Source of the DNA: Paenisporosarcina indica
GTDB taxonomy: Bacteria > Bacillota > Bacilli > Bacillales_A > Planococcaceae
Assembly: GCF_001939075.1 (NCBI RefSeq)
Contig: NZ_MPTA01000006.1
Coordinates: 171,793-235,792 of the forward strand
Direction: 5' to 3'
Length of the DNA stretch: 64,000 nt
Both the position numbers and the translations under genes were made by a program. The notes beneath the pieces were generated by a model. That model saw nothing but the letters and a program-made list of their open reading frames with translations, made no database searches and was not told the origin of the DNA. Below, one piece after another: positions 43,386 to 51,883 of this stretch (its first letter is position 1; the number at the start of each line of letters is the position of its first letter).

Positions 43386-43738
43386 TGTACTATCCCCTTT
43401 TAGTCATATTTGGCAAAGCTTAATGCACCCAAAACTGCAGTGATAATTAGTAAAATACTAACAGATTAAATGAAATTATCACAATAGTATAAAAAACTTG
43501 ACTCTATTTGTTCAACAGGTTGTGGTTTTTCCTTTCATCTGTAAATTACTTCCTTATAAATTTAGTAGTCTATGGAAACCAAATATGGAATTACCTGTGA
43601 TGTACCAAGGAAGTTGAAAATTATTATTTGTTATTTGCTTAAAAATCTTTTATTATTATATGTATTAACTATTTTTAAGAAAACAGGAGGTGTACACTTT
43701 GTTCTCCCCCTCATTCGGGTTTGGAACAAAGGAATTCT
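43386..43738. other. divergent intergenic region between kynU and the CNNM/CorC gene
   Basis: The region is AT-rich and should carry the promoters of both neighbours, but I could not assign hexamers with confidence. At 43685 a strong AGGAGGTG precedes a TTG at 43699 that opens 36 codons in a different frame from the downstream gene. That may be a short upstream ORF overlapping it, or a frameshift in the leader. Confidence 0.4.
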
Positions 43739-45082
43739 TTGGACATAGCCATACGATTGACAGCATTTGCTGTCTTAATCGCTTTTACAGCATTCTTCGT
43801 AGCAAGTGAGTTTGCCATTGTAAAAGTGAGAACAACCCGCATTGATCAATTAATAGCGGAAGGAAATAAACGTGCGATACCAGCAAAAAAAGTCCTATCA
43901 AACTTGGATGAATTTTTGTCTGCGTGTCAGCTGGGTATTACTATTACTGCATTAGGATTAGGGTGGCTAGGTGAACCAACAATTGAACGGATTTTACACC
44001 CAGCATTTGAGTATTTTGTTCTTCCGGAGAATGTTTCTTCAATCCTTTCATTTATCATTGCATTTGCACTTGTGACTTATGTTCATGTAGTGGTGGGAGA
44101 ACTAACACCGAAGACATTTGCTATACAAAGAGCTGAGGAGATTACATTAGCTGTCGCAAAACCACTAATTATATTTGATCGACTTATGTATCCAATCATC
44201 AGAGGTATGAATGGTTCTGCTCGTTTCTTAGCTGTTCGTGTTTTTGGATTGAAAGCCGTATCCGAGTCAGAAGTGGCCCATTCGGAAGAAGAACTTCGAA
44301 TGATTTTATCTGATAGTTTAAAAAGCGGTGAAATAAATCAGTCAGAGTATAAATATGTAAACAGTATTTTTGAATTCGACGATCGGATTGCCAAAGAAAT
44401 TATGGCACCACGAACAGAGATGAGTGCCATTGATAAAGATACAACACTTCGTGAAGTGTTCGATCAAGTAAATGTGGAACAATATACACGCTATCCCATA
44501 ACCGATGGTGATAAAGACCATGTTATAGGACTAGTAAACATGAAGAACTTATTAACTGCTTATATTAAAGAAGCATCAAATATAGATCGACCGGTAATAG
44601 ACTATATGCAACCTATTATTCGTGTCATTGAGACGATTCCTATTGGTGAATTGTTACTAAAAATCCAACGTGAACGTATTCATATGGCAGTCTTAATGGA
44701 TGAATATGGTGGTACATCCGGACTTGTGACAATAGAAGATATTCTTGAAGAAATCGTCGGGGATATAAGAGACGAGTATGATAATGATGAAATACCGGAT
44801 GTTCAAAAATTAGCCGATGACCATTATATCCTCGATGCAAAAATATTAATCGAAAACGTTAATGACATTCTGGCGATTAATATTGATGAAGAAGATATCG
44901 ATACCATTGGTGGATGGTTTATGACAAAGCATTTCGAGCTCATCAAAGGCGAAAAAATAATTGAACAAGGATACGAATTTACGATTAAAGATATGGAAGG
45001 TCATCACATACTGTATCTGGAAGTAATTAAATTAACTGAAGATGAAGTAGCTGAGTTAGGAAACCAACTAGCGGAATCATAA
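43739..45082 (+). CDS. CNNM/HlyC-CorC family membrane protein (hemolysin-like)
   Basis: The 447-residue protein has a DUF21 (CNNM) transmembrane domain (about residues 1-190, with FFVASEFAIVKVRTTRID and ACQLGITITALGLGWLGEPT). Two CBS repeats follow (about 205-330), then a C-terminal CorC_HlyC domain. Such proteins (YhdP, YugS, MpfA) are linked to Mg2+ export or homeostasis. I use TTG 43739, five bases after AAAGGA, where family members begin; TTG 43721 is also possible. A terminator precedes the next gene closely. Confidence 0.88.
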   Translation: MDIAIRLTAFAVLIAFTAFFVASEFAIVKVRTTRIDQLIAEGNKRAIPAKKVLSNLDEFLSACQLGITITALGLGWLGEPTIERILHPAFEYFVLPENVSSILSFIIAFALVTYVHVVVGELTPKTFAIQRAEEITLAVAKPLIIFDRLMYPIIRGMNGSARFLAVRVFGLKAVSESEVAHSEEELRMILSDSLKSGEINQSEYKYVNSIFEFDDRIAKEIMAPRTEMSAIDKDTTLREVFDQVNVEQYTRYPITDGDKDHVIGLVNMKNLLTAYIKEASNIDRPVIDYMQPIIRVIETIPIGELLLKIQRERIHMAVLMDEYGGTSGLVTIEDILEEIVGDIRDEYDNDEIPDVQKLADDHYILDAKILIENVNDILAINIDEEDIDTIGGWFMTKHFELIKGEKIIEQGYEFTIKDMEGHHILYLEVIKLTEDEVAELGNQLAES

Positions 45083-45088
45083 GAAGAA

Positions 45089-45115
45089 ACGACTCTCCTA
45101 ATGAGAGTCGTTTTC
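45089..45115 (+). terminator. terminator between the CNNM and CDF genes
   Basis: ACGACTCTC pairs with GAGAGTCGT around CTAAT, followed by TTTTC. Confidence 0.82.
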
Positions 45116-45148
45116 TCATGGTCGAAAGTTTTGCAGGAGGGAAAAAAT

Positions 45149-46042
45149 TTGGAACTGTACACACAATTACGTGAAGGGGAAAAAGGTGCATGGATTAGTA
45201 TCTGTACATATTTAGTATTAAGTGCAGTAAAGCTGACGGTTGGGTATTTAGGTACATCGGAAGCTCTAAAAGCAGATGGACTTAATAATACAACCGATAT
45301 TGCAGCTTCAATTGCCGTGTTAATTGGCTTGCGAATTTCCCAAAAACCACCGGATGAAAACCACCATTATGGCCATCTGCGTGCGGAAACAGTTGCATCC
45401 CTTGTCGCATCATTTATTATGGCGGCTGTAGGTTTGCAAGTATTAATGAATGCAGGACGTAATTTGTTCCATCCAGTTCATGAAACTCCGTCCATTCTGA
45501 CTGCTGTAGTAGCAGGCGGGAGTGCAATTGTCATGTACGTAGTTTATCAATACAATTTGAGATTAGCGAATCGCATTAACAGTTCAGCTGTACGAGCTGC
45601 TGCATATGACAATCGATCGGATGCCCTGGTAAGTATTGGGACAACTGTTGGGATATTGGCTGCAATTTATGGAGTACCCATACTTGATACTATTACTGCT
45701 ATACTGGTGGGTCTCCTAATCATGAAAACTGCCTTGGATATATTTAAAGAAGCGGTATTAACACTAACTGACGGTTTTAATGAAGATGAAATGGAAACTT
45801 TATCTGTACTGGTCAGAAAAGTACAAGGTGTCATACATTTGGAAGATTTTAAAGGTCGCATGCACGGTAATCTAATGTTCGTAGATTTAACCGTGACCGT
45901 GAATCCTATATTAAATGTTGTAGAAAGCCATCGAATAACCGAAGAAATAGAAAGAAAAATCCACATTGTCAAACCATTTTGTATGGTACATGTCCACATC
46001 GAACCCCACCTTCGTGAGCATTCAACTATATTGGAACAATAA
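45149..46042 (+). CDS. cation diffusion facilitator transporter
   Basis: The 297-residue protein has six membrane spans and a C-terminal cytoplasmic domain. Metal-site motifs are DGLNNTTD in span 2 and YDNRSDALVS in span 5, the DxxND/NxxD type of the manganese exporters MneP and MneS, plus the loop HHYGHLRAE. I start at TTG 45149 behind AGGAGGG; the upstream extension includes the terminator of the previous gene. The metal is inferred, most likely Mn2+. Confidence 0.88.
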   Translation: MELYTQLREGEKGAWISICTYLVLSAVKLTVGYLGTSEALKADGLNNTTDIAASIAVLIGLRISQKPPDENHHYGHLRAETVASLVASFIMAAVGLQVLMNAGRNLFHPVHETPSILTAVVAGGSAIVMYVVYQYNLRLANRINSSAVRAAAYDNRSDALVSIGTTVGILAAIYGVPILDTITAILVGLLIMKTALDIFKEAVLTLTDGFNEDEMETLSVLVRKVQGVIHLEDFKGRMHGNLMFVDLTVTVNPILNVVESHRITEEIERKIHIVKPFCMVHVHIEPHLREHSTILEQ

Positions 46043-46068
46043 AAAACCGCCATATGGGCGGTTTTTTT
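46041..46068. terminator. bidirectional terminator between the CDF gene and the small lipoprotein
   Basis: AAAACCGCC and GGCGGTTTT around CATATG form a short strong stem with A and T runs on either side, between convergent genes. Confidence 0.85.
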
Positions 46069-46076
46069 CTAGCTTA

Positions 46077-46232
46077 TCATTCTTCGGCATCTTCTTCTTC
46101 AAGCTCTTGCTCTACATCATTATCTACATCATCTTCAGTGTCGTCACCACATGCAGCCAACAACCCTACTGATAGGAATGCTGCCGCACCAATTTTCCAC
46201 CATTTTTGTCCAGCAATTGATTTCGTTGTCAT
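46077..46232 (-). CDS. small acidic lipoprotein
   Basis: A 51-residue ORF starts at ATG 46232, about six bases after GGAGG. It begins MTTKSIAGQKWWKIGAAAF and continues LSVGLLAACGDD, a complete lipoprotein signal with lipobox LAAC. The mature part is about 24 residues, nearly all Asp and Glu (DDTEDDVDNDVEQELEEED). It would form a short, very acidic tail on the outer membrane face. I do not recognise a family. It is monocistronic, convergent with the CDF gene, so a metal-related role is conceivable but unproven. Confidence 0.75.
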   Translation of the reverse strand: MTTKSIAGQKWWKIGAAAFLSVGLLAACGDDTEDDVDNDVEQELEEEDAEE

Positions 46233-46360
46233 TGTTATTCCTCCATCCTATTAAGTTTTTTGTTAACCGTTCTTAACAAGACTAATACCCTTTGTCAATT
46301 CATTTATAAACAAATAATTGAATTAATTTTAGAATAGGGACAATTTTCTCATATTAAAGG

Positions 46361-46390
46361 TTGACTAACTGAATATGCTTTTGGTATGGT
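46361..46390 (+). promoter_or_regulatory. promoter of the rsgA leader transcript
   Basis: TTGACT (46361-46366) and TATGGT (46385-46390) are 18 bases apart, about 20 bases before the AGGTGAGG ribosome-binding site of the leader ORF. Confidence 0.55.
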
Positions 46391-46422
46391 TAATTTAATA
46401 AATAGAAAGCAGGTGAGGTATT

Positions 46423-46497
46423 ATGGCAACTTTATATGAGAGTGTAAAAATGCGAATTGGCATGATCCAGGTATCTCATCACACGTGTGCTTTCTAA
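46423..46497 (+). CDS. 24-codon leader ORF upstream of rsgA
   Basis: The ATG at 46423 follows AGGTGAGG and opens 24 codons, MATLYESVKMRIG then MIQVSHHTCAF. A terminator lies 30 bases downstream and rsgA follows it. Bases 46451-46462 can pair with 46536-46547, in the loop and upper stem of the terminator, at 11 of 12 positions. The layout resembles ribosome-mediated attenuation at antibiotic-response genes. The structural competition is less complete than in the bmrCD leader. Confidence 0.6.
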   Translation: MATLYESVKMRIGMIQVSHHTCAF

Positions 46498-46526
46498 AAA
46501 GTGACCGTTTCTTTTGATGTGTATTT

Positions 46527-46560
46527 AACCGTGGCTGCCTATTCGCAGACACGGTTTTTT
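46527..46560 (+). terminator. leader terminator before rsgA
   Basis: AACCGTG-CTG pairs with CAG-CACGGTT, followed by a T run that ends 29 bases before the rsgA start codon. Confidence 0.85.
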
Positions 46561-46588
46561 ATTATACACAAATCAGGAGGAATACAAA

Positions 46589-47671
46589 TTGAAAAAAGTT
46601 GAAAATTACGGTTGGAATGAATCTTGGGAATCAAAATGGCAAGATCAATCCACAAATGAAAAATTACAAGCTAGCGTCTATGGACGTGTTTTGCTTGAGC
46701 ATAAACATATGTACCGTGTTGTAACTAATGATGGTGAATGGTTAGCTTCACTTTCAGGAAGTTTCAAACATCAAGCTCGTGAACGCCGTGACTACCCTGC
46801 CGTTGGTGACTGGGTGGCAATCGAAAAAATGCAAGGTGAAGAAAAAGGAATCATTCATACCATCTTGCCTAGAACATCAATCTTTTCTCGAAAAGCAGCT
46901 GGCTTGACTACGATTGAGCAAATTGTCGCAGTTAACGTTGAAATCGTCTTTCTAGTCATGTCGCTAAACTTGGATTTTAACGTTCGTCGACTCGAACGCT
47001 ATTTGATCGCAGCATGGGATTCGGGTGCAAATCCGGTTATTGTATTAACAAAAAAAGATCTTTGTGGCAATCCGCAAACCTATGTAGAACAAGCAGCAGC
47101 CGTTGCTTTTGGTGTGCCAATTCATATGGTGAGTAGTGTGACTGGAGAAGGTATTGTTGAGCTGCAGGAAATGTTGAGCGAAGGTAAGACTGCCGCTTTA
47201 CTAGGTTCTTCTGGAGTTGGTAAATCCTCACTAACTAATGCACTTTGTGGAGAAGAAGTAATGGCCGTAAAAGAGATTCGAGAAGATGATGACAAAGGTC
47301 GCCATACAACGACTCATCGTGAGCTTTTCCGAATGCCCGGTGGTGGATTACTCATCGACACACCAGGCATGCGTGAATTCCAAATGTGGGATAACAATGA
47401 AAGTCTAGACACCGGATTTAATGATGTGGAACAATTGGCGAATACCTGTCGTTTCAACGATTGTCAACATAATGGTCAGCCAGGATGTGCTGTTCAAGAA
47501 GCTCTAGATAACGGTACATTAACTCGTGAGCGTTATGCAAGTTATGAAAAATTAAAACGTGAGCTTGCTTATATTGAACGTAAAGCCGATGCTGTGGCGC
47601 GAAAAGCAGAGCTTGGAAAGTGGAAACAAATTACGAAAGACGCACGCAAGCGTCCCGCGAAAAAGAAATAA
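46589..47671 (+). CDS. rsgA: ribosome small subunit-dependent GTPase (RsgA paralogue)
   Basis: The 360-residue protein has an N-terminal OB-fold (about residues 28-100), a circularly permuted GTPase domain with G4 TKKDLC, G1 LLGSSGVGKSSLTNAL and G3 DTPGMREF, and a C-terminal zinc site (CRFNDCQHNGQPGC). RsgA assists late maturation of the 30S subunit. The TTG start lies behind AGGAGG. Its length and context (not next to the prkC/rpe genes) suggest the second, YloQ-like copy found in some Bacilli. A leader ORF and terminator precede it. Confidence 0.92.
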   Translation: MKKVENYGWNESWESKWQDQSTNEKLQASVYGRVLLEHKHMYRVVTNDGEWLASLSGSFKHQARERRDYPAVGDWVAIEKMQGEEKGIIHTILPRTSIFSRKAAGLTTIEQIVAVNVEIVFLVMSLNLDFNVRRLERYLIAAWDSGANPVIVLTKKDLCGNPQTYVEQAAAVAFGVPIHMVSSVTGEGIVELQEMLSEGKTAALLGSSGVGKSSLTNALCGEEVMAVKEIREDDDKGRHTTTHRELFRMPGGGLLIDTPGMREFQMWDNNESLDTGFNDVEQLANTCRFNDCQHNGQPGCAVQEALDNGTLTRERYASYEKLKRELAYIERKADAVARKAELGKWKQITKDARKRPAKKK

Positions 47672-47688
47672 AAGTGAAAATCAACTAG

Positions 47689-47722
47689 TAGAGCCCCAAT
47701 TCCCTTAGGAAATGGGGCTCTA
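47689..47722 (+). terminator. hairpin after rsgA
   Basis: TAGAGCCCCA and TGGGGCTCTA form a strong stem, but only ATGTTGG follows, so termination would be weak or factor-assisted. Confidence 0.6.
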
Positions 47723-47804
47723 TGTTGGAAGAAATAAACAAACTCTTTCCAGATGGTTTGGATACATCAATTGCTCTAAAAAATCTGTAACAAGGAGCTC
47801 TTCT

Positions 47805-47974
47805 TTATTGACGCAATGATTTTACAACCGGATCTGTTGCTTGTTCTTCTTCGCCATGTACATGGGAATTTCCTTCACACTTGTATGGAAACCAAATGTA
47901 GGTTCAATAAATCTGGCTGCAAGTGCAGAGCGTCCATGTTTTGGTCGATTTCCACTAATAACGAATACTTTCAC
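47805..47974 (-). pseudogene. N-terminal remnant of a YhdA-like NADPH-dependent FMN reductase
   Basis: From GTG 47974 the minus strand reads MKVFVISGNRPKHGRSALAA and continues ARFIEPTFGF up to EIPMY. The similarity then continues in another frame as HGEEEQATDPVVKSLRQ, ending in a stop at 47805. B. subtilis YhdA has the corresponding segments KHGRTRIAASYIA and NGEAEQ. So this is the first 60 residues or so of an azoreductase-type flavin reductase, with a frameshift near 47855 and the rest deleted. A short run of further coding-like sequence to 47720 is not recognisable. Confidence 0.75.
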
Positions 47975-48002
47975 TGCTCTTCTCTCTTTTTAACTAAACT
48001 AC

Positions 48003-48653
48003 TCATGATCTTCCGCTTGGTTCAGTTAACCCGTGCTTCACAGCATAAAGAGCAGCTTGCGTACGATCTTGAACGTGTAATTTTGAAAAAATATTGGATA
48101 TATGTGTTTTAACCGTTTTCTCGGTGACAAATAAAGATGAAGCAATTTCTCTATTACTTTTCCCTTTTGTAAGCTCATATAAAACATCTTGCTCTCTAGG
48201 CGTTAATGGATATAGCTTATGTGGCGGATCAACTTGTGGCTCGCGAATCTTCATCAATTGTGAAGTCGCTTGAGGATGTATTGTGTTTTCTCCACGCATG
48301 AGTTTACGAATGGACTCCACTAAATCATCGGGTTCAATATCTTTTAATTGATAACCCGATGCCCCCGCTTCAATCGCTGGAATGACATGATCCTGATCTG
48401 AAAAACTCGTGAGCATCAACACTTCTGTTTGTGGGAATTTTTCTTTAATGCGTTTAGTGGCTTGAATGCCATCCATTTCAGGCATAACTAAATCCATTAA
48501 CACAATATCGGGTCTCAGGGTTGAAGTCAATTCAACAGCCTCTCTCCCATTCGTCGCTTCTCCGACAACATGAATATCTTTTTGAGTCTTCAAGAAAAAC
48601 AGTAAGCCGCGTCGGACGACATGATGATCATCCGCAATTAGCACTTTAATCAT
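48003..48653 (-). CDS. yhcZ: NarL-family response regulator (YhcZ/AirR-like)
   Basis: The 216-residue protein has a receiver domain with phosphoacceptor Asp54 (DIVLMDLVMPEMDG), conserved Asp8/Asp9, Thr and Lys positions, and a LuxR-type helix-turn-helix (YPLTPREQDVLYELTKGKSN, REIASSLFVTEKTVKTHISN). It is cotranscribed with the upstream sensor kinase, 12 bases apart, as in B. subtilis yhcYZ and Staphylococcus airSR. Targets are unknown; AirR in Staphylococcus controls redox and cell-wall genes. Confidence 0.92.
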   Translation of the reverse strand: MIKVLIADDHHVVRRGLLFFLKTQKDIHVVGEATNGREAVELTSTLRPDIVLMDLVMPEMDGIQATKRIKEKFPQTEVLMLTSFSDQDHVIPAIEAGASGYQLKDIEPDDLVESIRKLMRGENTIHPQATSQLMKIREPQVDPPHKLYPLTPREQDVLYELTKGKSNREIASSLFVTEKTVKTHISNIFSKLHVQDRTQAALYAVKHGLTEPSGRS

Positions 48654-48665
48654 GCAAATTCCTCC

Positions 48666-49781
48666 TTAGTATGGCAAACGGATTAATATTTCTGTGCCTT
48701 TTCCAATCTCACTTGACCAATCCACAGATCCTCCAGCAGTGCGTGCTCGATCTCGCATGCTTTGCAAACCAATTGAGGGTAAACTAACATGTGATTCGAT
48801 TTGGAATCCACATCCTTCATCTTTCAAGACAAGCAACACATCACTCGATGTTACCGTAATAAATAATTCTCCAGTTTGAACGCCTGCATGCTTACGTATG
48901 TTATTTAAACCCTCTTGTACGATACGAAAAAGTGTTTCTTCTGTTCGTGAAGGCAAATTGATGACACCTGAGACATTCACGTTTAATGTTAAGCCGAGCA
49001 TTTCGGAATAGCCTTTAATGCCTTCAATTAAGCCACTTTCCAATCCTTTTGGACGCAGCTGCCAAATAAGTGCACGCATTTCATTTAGTGCTTCTTGAGT
49101 TAAATGTTGTATCTCCCGAAAAGTTTCCTTCACTTCTGCTTGTTCAGCCATTTCACTCCCGCCTCTAGCGGTCAATGTTACTGAGAATAATAACTGGTTC
49201 ACAGAGTCATGCAAATCCCGTGCTAACCGATTCCGTTCCTGAACAAGTGCCATTTCCTGTTCCTGTTTTGTTAACAAAATTCGTTTAATAGCGGAACCCA
49301 TTTGGAAGGCCACGGATTCAAGCAGTGCCAACTCGTCTTTTGTAAATGCAACCGTATTGGGAGATGCTACATTCAATAACCCAAAATTCTCTTTTCCCGA
49401 TTGTAGCGGAACTGTGGCGTGATGCGTAATGCCCCCATGGTCCCCAACTTGAGCATTAATGGCACTTTCAATTCTTTGGCACTCAATCATATTCGTAGCT
49501 TTTTTCAGTTCTCCATTGCGATATTTAGAAACACACCAACAACCACCTTTTTTAAGATGACGGCACCTGTCGTGTTCTAAAGCTTCCGGAAGATTCTCAT
49601 GTACAATTAATTGGTGCTTCCCTTTAGAACTAATAAAGAAAATCCACCCTGTTTCGAATTGTGTGCCGGCCAAAAACTTTCGTAAAGCTCCCTGCAGCAT
49701 TGTCGTCATTTCAGTTTCTTCATTCAACAATTCTGCTATTTCTTTTAATAAGCCGATGTTTGAATGTTCATTTGTTTGCAT
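48666..49781 (-). CDS. yhcY: GAF-domain sensor histidine kinase (YhcY/AirS-like)
   Basis: The 371-residue soluble kinase has an N-terminal GAF domain (about residues 25-170), a HisKA_3 dimerisation domain with phosphorylated His191 in RNRLARDLHDSVNQLLFS, and a HATPase domain (EGLNNIRKHAG, LKDEGCGF, GLQSMRDRA). Four cysteines in the GAF domain, Cys73, Cys81, Cys83 and Cys101, form a C-x7-C-x-C-x17-C pattern. In S. aureus AirS such cysteines hold a redox-sensing [2Fe-2S] cluster. Oxygen or redox sensing is therefore likely. No membrane span is present. Confidence 0.9.
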   Translation of the reverse strand: MQTNEHSNIGLLKEIAELLNEETEMTTMLQGALRKFLAGTQFETGWIFFISSKGKHQLIVHENLPEALEHDRCRHLKKGGCWCVSKYRNGELKKATNMIECQRIESAINAQVGDHGGITHHATVPLQSGKENFGLLNVASPNTVAFTKDELALLESVAFQMGSAIKRILLTKQEQEMALVQERNRLARDLHDSVNQLLFSVTLTARGGSEMAEQAEVKETFREIQHLTQEALNEMRALIWQLRPKGLESGLIEGIKGYSEMLGLTLNVNVSGVINLPSRTEETLFRIVQEGLNNIRKHAGVQTGELFITVTSSDVLLVLKDEGCGFQIESHVSLPSIGLQSMRDRARTAGGSVDWSSEIGKGTEILIRLPY

Positions 49782-50017
49782 GCAGTCGCCTCCGTCACAT
49801 ACTAATATTACCTTTTATCATACCATTCGTTTTCATGCATTCGCATGAAGATTGGTTCATACTTTTGACTGAAAAGCTTATTTATACTTCTCCCTTCTTG
49901 CTCAATTTTTGTTGACCCGTTTCACACTTAAGTCAAGTTGTTGAAATACAGCATGTGTTACTACCTGCTTCTACACTTCGCACTCATACTCCTTTGTATT
50001 GAATGGTGGAAAGAAAC

Positions 50018-50052
50018 AAGCCCCTATTAGTAAGCTTCACTAATAAGGGCTT
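50018..50052 (-). terminator. terminator after pgcA
   Basis: AAGCCC-TTATTAGT and ACTAATA-GGGCTT pair around GAAGCTT; the minus-strand tail TTGTTTC is only moderately T-rich. Confidence 0.7.
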
Positions 50053-50056
50053 GGAA

Positions 50057-51790
50057 TTAAGCTTCAAAACGCATATCCATTGCGGATGTGAATTGGGTTT
50101 TAATGTCCTCAAGTTTCGTCATGCTCTCTTCTTTAGTCAGGCCCATTACAGCAATGTAGTACTTAATCTTCGGTTCTGTTCCGCTTGGACGCACACATAC
50201 CCACGAACCATCTGCTAATAAGTATTTCAACACGTCTGCTTGAGGTAAGATTAGTTTCTCATCTTTCCGCCCATCAATAAATGTACGTGATTGTGCCAAA
50301 TAATCTTCTTGTGAGGAAATGGCAATTCCCGCAATCTCGGACAACGGTTGTTGTCTTATATTATTCATCAGTGCTTTAATCGAACGAGCTCCGTCTGCCC
50401 CTTTTTTGGTAACAGAAACTAACCCTTCGAAATAATATCCATGGCGTTCAAATAAGTCATGTAATACATCTAGTAACGTTTTCCCTTGCAATTTATAATA
50501 AGCAGCAGCTTCTGTAACTGCTAAAACTGTTTGGATTGCATCTTTATCACGTGCAAATGACTTAATCAAATACCCGTAGCTTTCTTCATATCCAAACAGG
50601 AATTGATATTCATTTGTTTCATTATATTGTTTGATTTTTTCACCAATAAATTTAAACCCCGTTAAGACGTCTTCCGTAGATGCTCCGTGGTACTCGGCAA
50701 TTATCCGACCTAGATCAGATGTTACAATCGTTTTAATAACACGACCATTAGCAGGCATATTTCCTTTTTCTTTTAGTTGTATTAATAAATATTCAATTAA
50801 TATCGCACCTGTTTGGTTCCCAGTTAACAAGACATATTCGTCACCTTGTTTAACTGCCACTCCGACTCGGTCTCCATCTGGATCAGCCGTTATCAAAAGA
50901 TCTGCTGCTGTTTCTTTTCCTTGTTTCATCGCAAGTTCAAATGCACCGGTTTCTTCTGGATTTGGTGACTTCAGTGTTGGAAATTCACCGTTCGGTTCCA
51001 TTTGTTCTTCCACATAAGAAAAATTAGTATAGCCGGCTCTAGTCATTAATTCACGGACGGTAGAACCCGACGCACCATGAAGTGGAGAGAAGACTACGCT
51101 TAAATTTTCTTTTCCAGCAAGTTTTGGATGATGCTGAACGGACTCAACGAGTTCTAGGTATGCCTCATCTAATTCACGTCCCACCACTTGAATCATGCCT
51201 AATTGCACGAGTTCATTGTAATTACCCGCTTCTACTGCTAGTTCATCACCAACTTGTTGAACATACGCAATCACCGCTTCTGCAGCTTCTAAATTAAGCT
51301 GGGCACCATCTTCACCGTATACTTTATATCCATTATATTCTGGAGGGTTGTGGCTAGCAGTAACGACAATTCCCATGAATGCATCTAGCTCTCTAACACT
51401 AAATGATAGTTGAGGAGTTGTACGTGGTGCTTCATATACATAAGCTTGAATACCATTCCTCGCAAAAGTGCTTGCAGCTTCTTGTGTAAATTCAGGTGAT
51501 TTTCTACGACTGTCATACGCAATGACTATTCCTCTATTCATGGCTTGAGGACCAGCCGCTTTTATGTAATCCGCAACTCCTTGAGAAGCTTTTCGAACAG
51601 TATATGTATTCATTCGGTTCGTGCCTGCACCAATTTCACCACGCATGCCACCCGTTCCAAATTCCAAGTCTTTATAAAAAGCATCTTCTAAAAGCTTTTC
51701 ATCTTGAGCCATTTCAGAAAGCTGTTCTTTCAATTCAGGCTCAAGTGTTTCAAAAGCCAACCACTTGTTTACAGCTTGTTGATAATCCAT
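50057..51790 (-). CDS. pgcA: phosphoglucomutase/phosphomannomutase
   Basis: The 577-residue alpha-D-phosphohexomutase has the catalytic serine Ser146 in VTASHNPPEYNG, the metal-binding loop ADPDGDRVG (about residue 305), the sugar-binding loop GYEESYGY and the phosphate-binding end RPSGTEPKIKYY. It interconverts glucose-6-phosphate and glucose-1-phosphate; in B. subtilis PgcA supplies UDP-glucose for glycolipids and teichoic-acid glucosylation. It stands as a single gene with ATG 51790 behind GGAGG. Confidence 0.94.
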   Translation of the reverse strand: MDYQQAVNKWLAFETLEPELKEQLSEMAQDEKLLEDAFYKDLEFGTGGMRGEIGAGTNRMNTYTVRKASQGVADYIKAAGPQAMNRGIVIAYDSRRKSPEFTQEAASTFARNGIQAYVYEAPRTTPQLSFSVRELDAFMGIVVTASHNPPEYNGYKVYGEDGAQLNLEAAEAVIAYVQQVGDELAVEAGNYNELVQLGMIQVVGRELDEAYLELVESVQHHPKLAGKENLSVVFSPLHGASGSTVRELMTRAGYTNFSYVEEQMEPNGEFPTLKSPNPEETGAFELAMKQGKETAADLLITADPDGDRVGVAVKQGDEYVLLTGNQTGAILIEYLLIQLKEKGNMPANGRVIKTIVTSDLGRIIAEYHGASTEDVLTGFKFIGEKIKQYNETNEYQFLFGYEESYGYLIKSFARDKDAIQTVLAVTEAAAYYKLQGKTLLDVLHDLFERHGYYFEGLVSVTKKGADGARSIKALMNNIRQQPLSEIAGIAISSQEDYLAQSRTFIDGRKDEKLILPQADVLKYLLADGSWVCVRPSGTEPKIKYYIAVMGLTKEESMTKLEDIKTQFTSAMDMRFEA

Positions 51791-51883
51791 ATATGTTCCT
51801 CCATTTGAAACGGCAATGCCGCCTCTGCAATGAAGAGCGTTGAAAGCAACTCGATTTCTTCATTATAGAAACGGCATATTGTT

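Noticed and set aside
43699..43809. 36-codon frame with strong AGGAGGTG overlapping the start of the CNNM/CorC gene
   Set aside because: The peptide has no recognisable character and its TTG start may be chance; noted only as a possible leader ORF in the intergenic entry.
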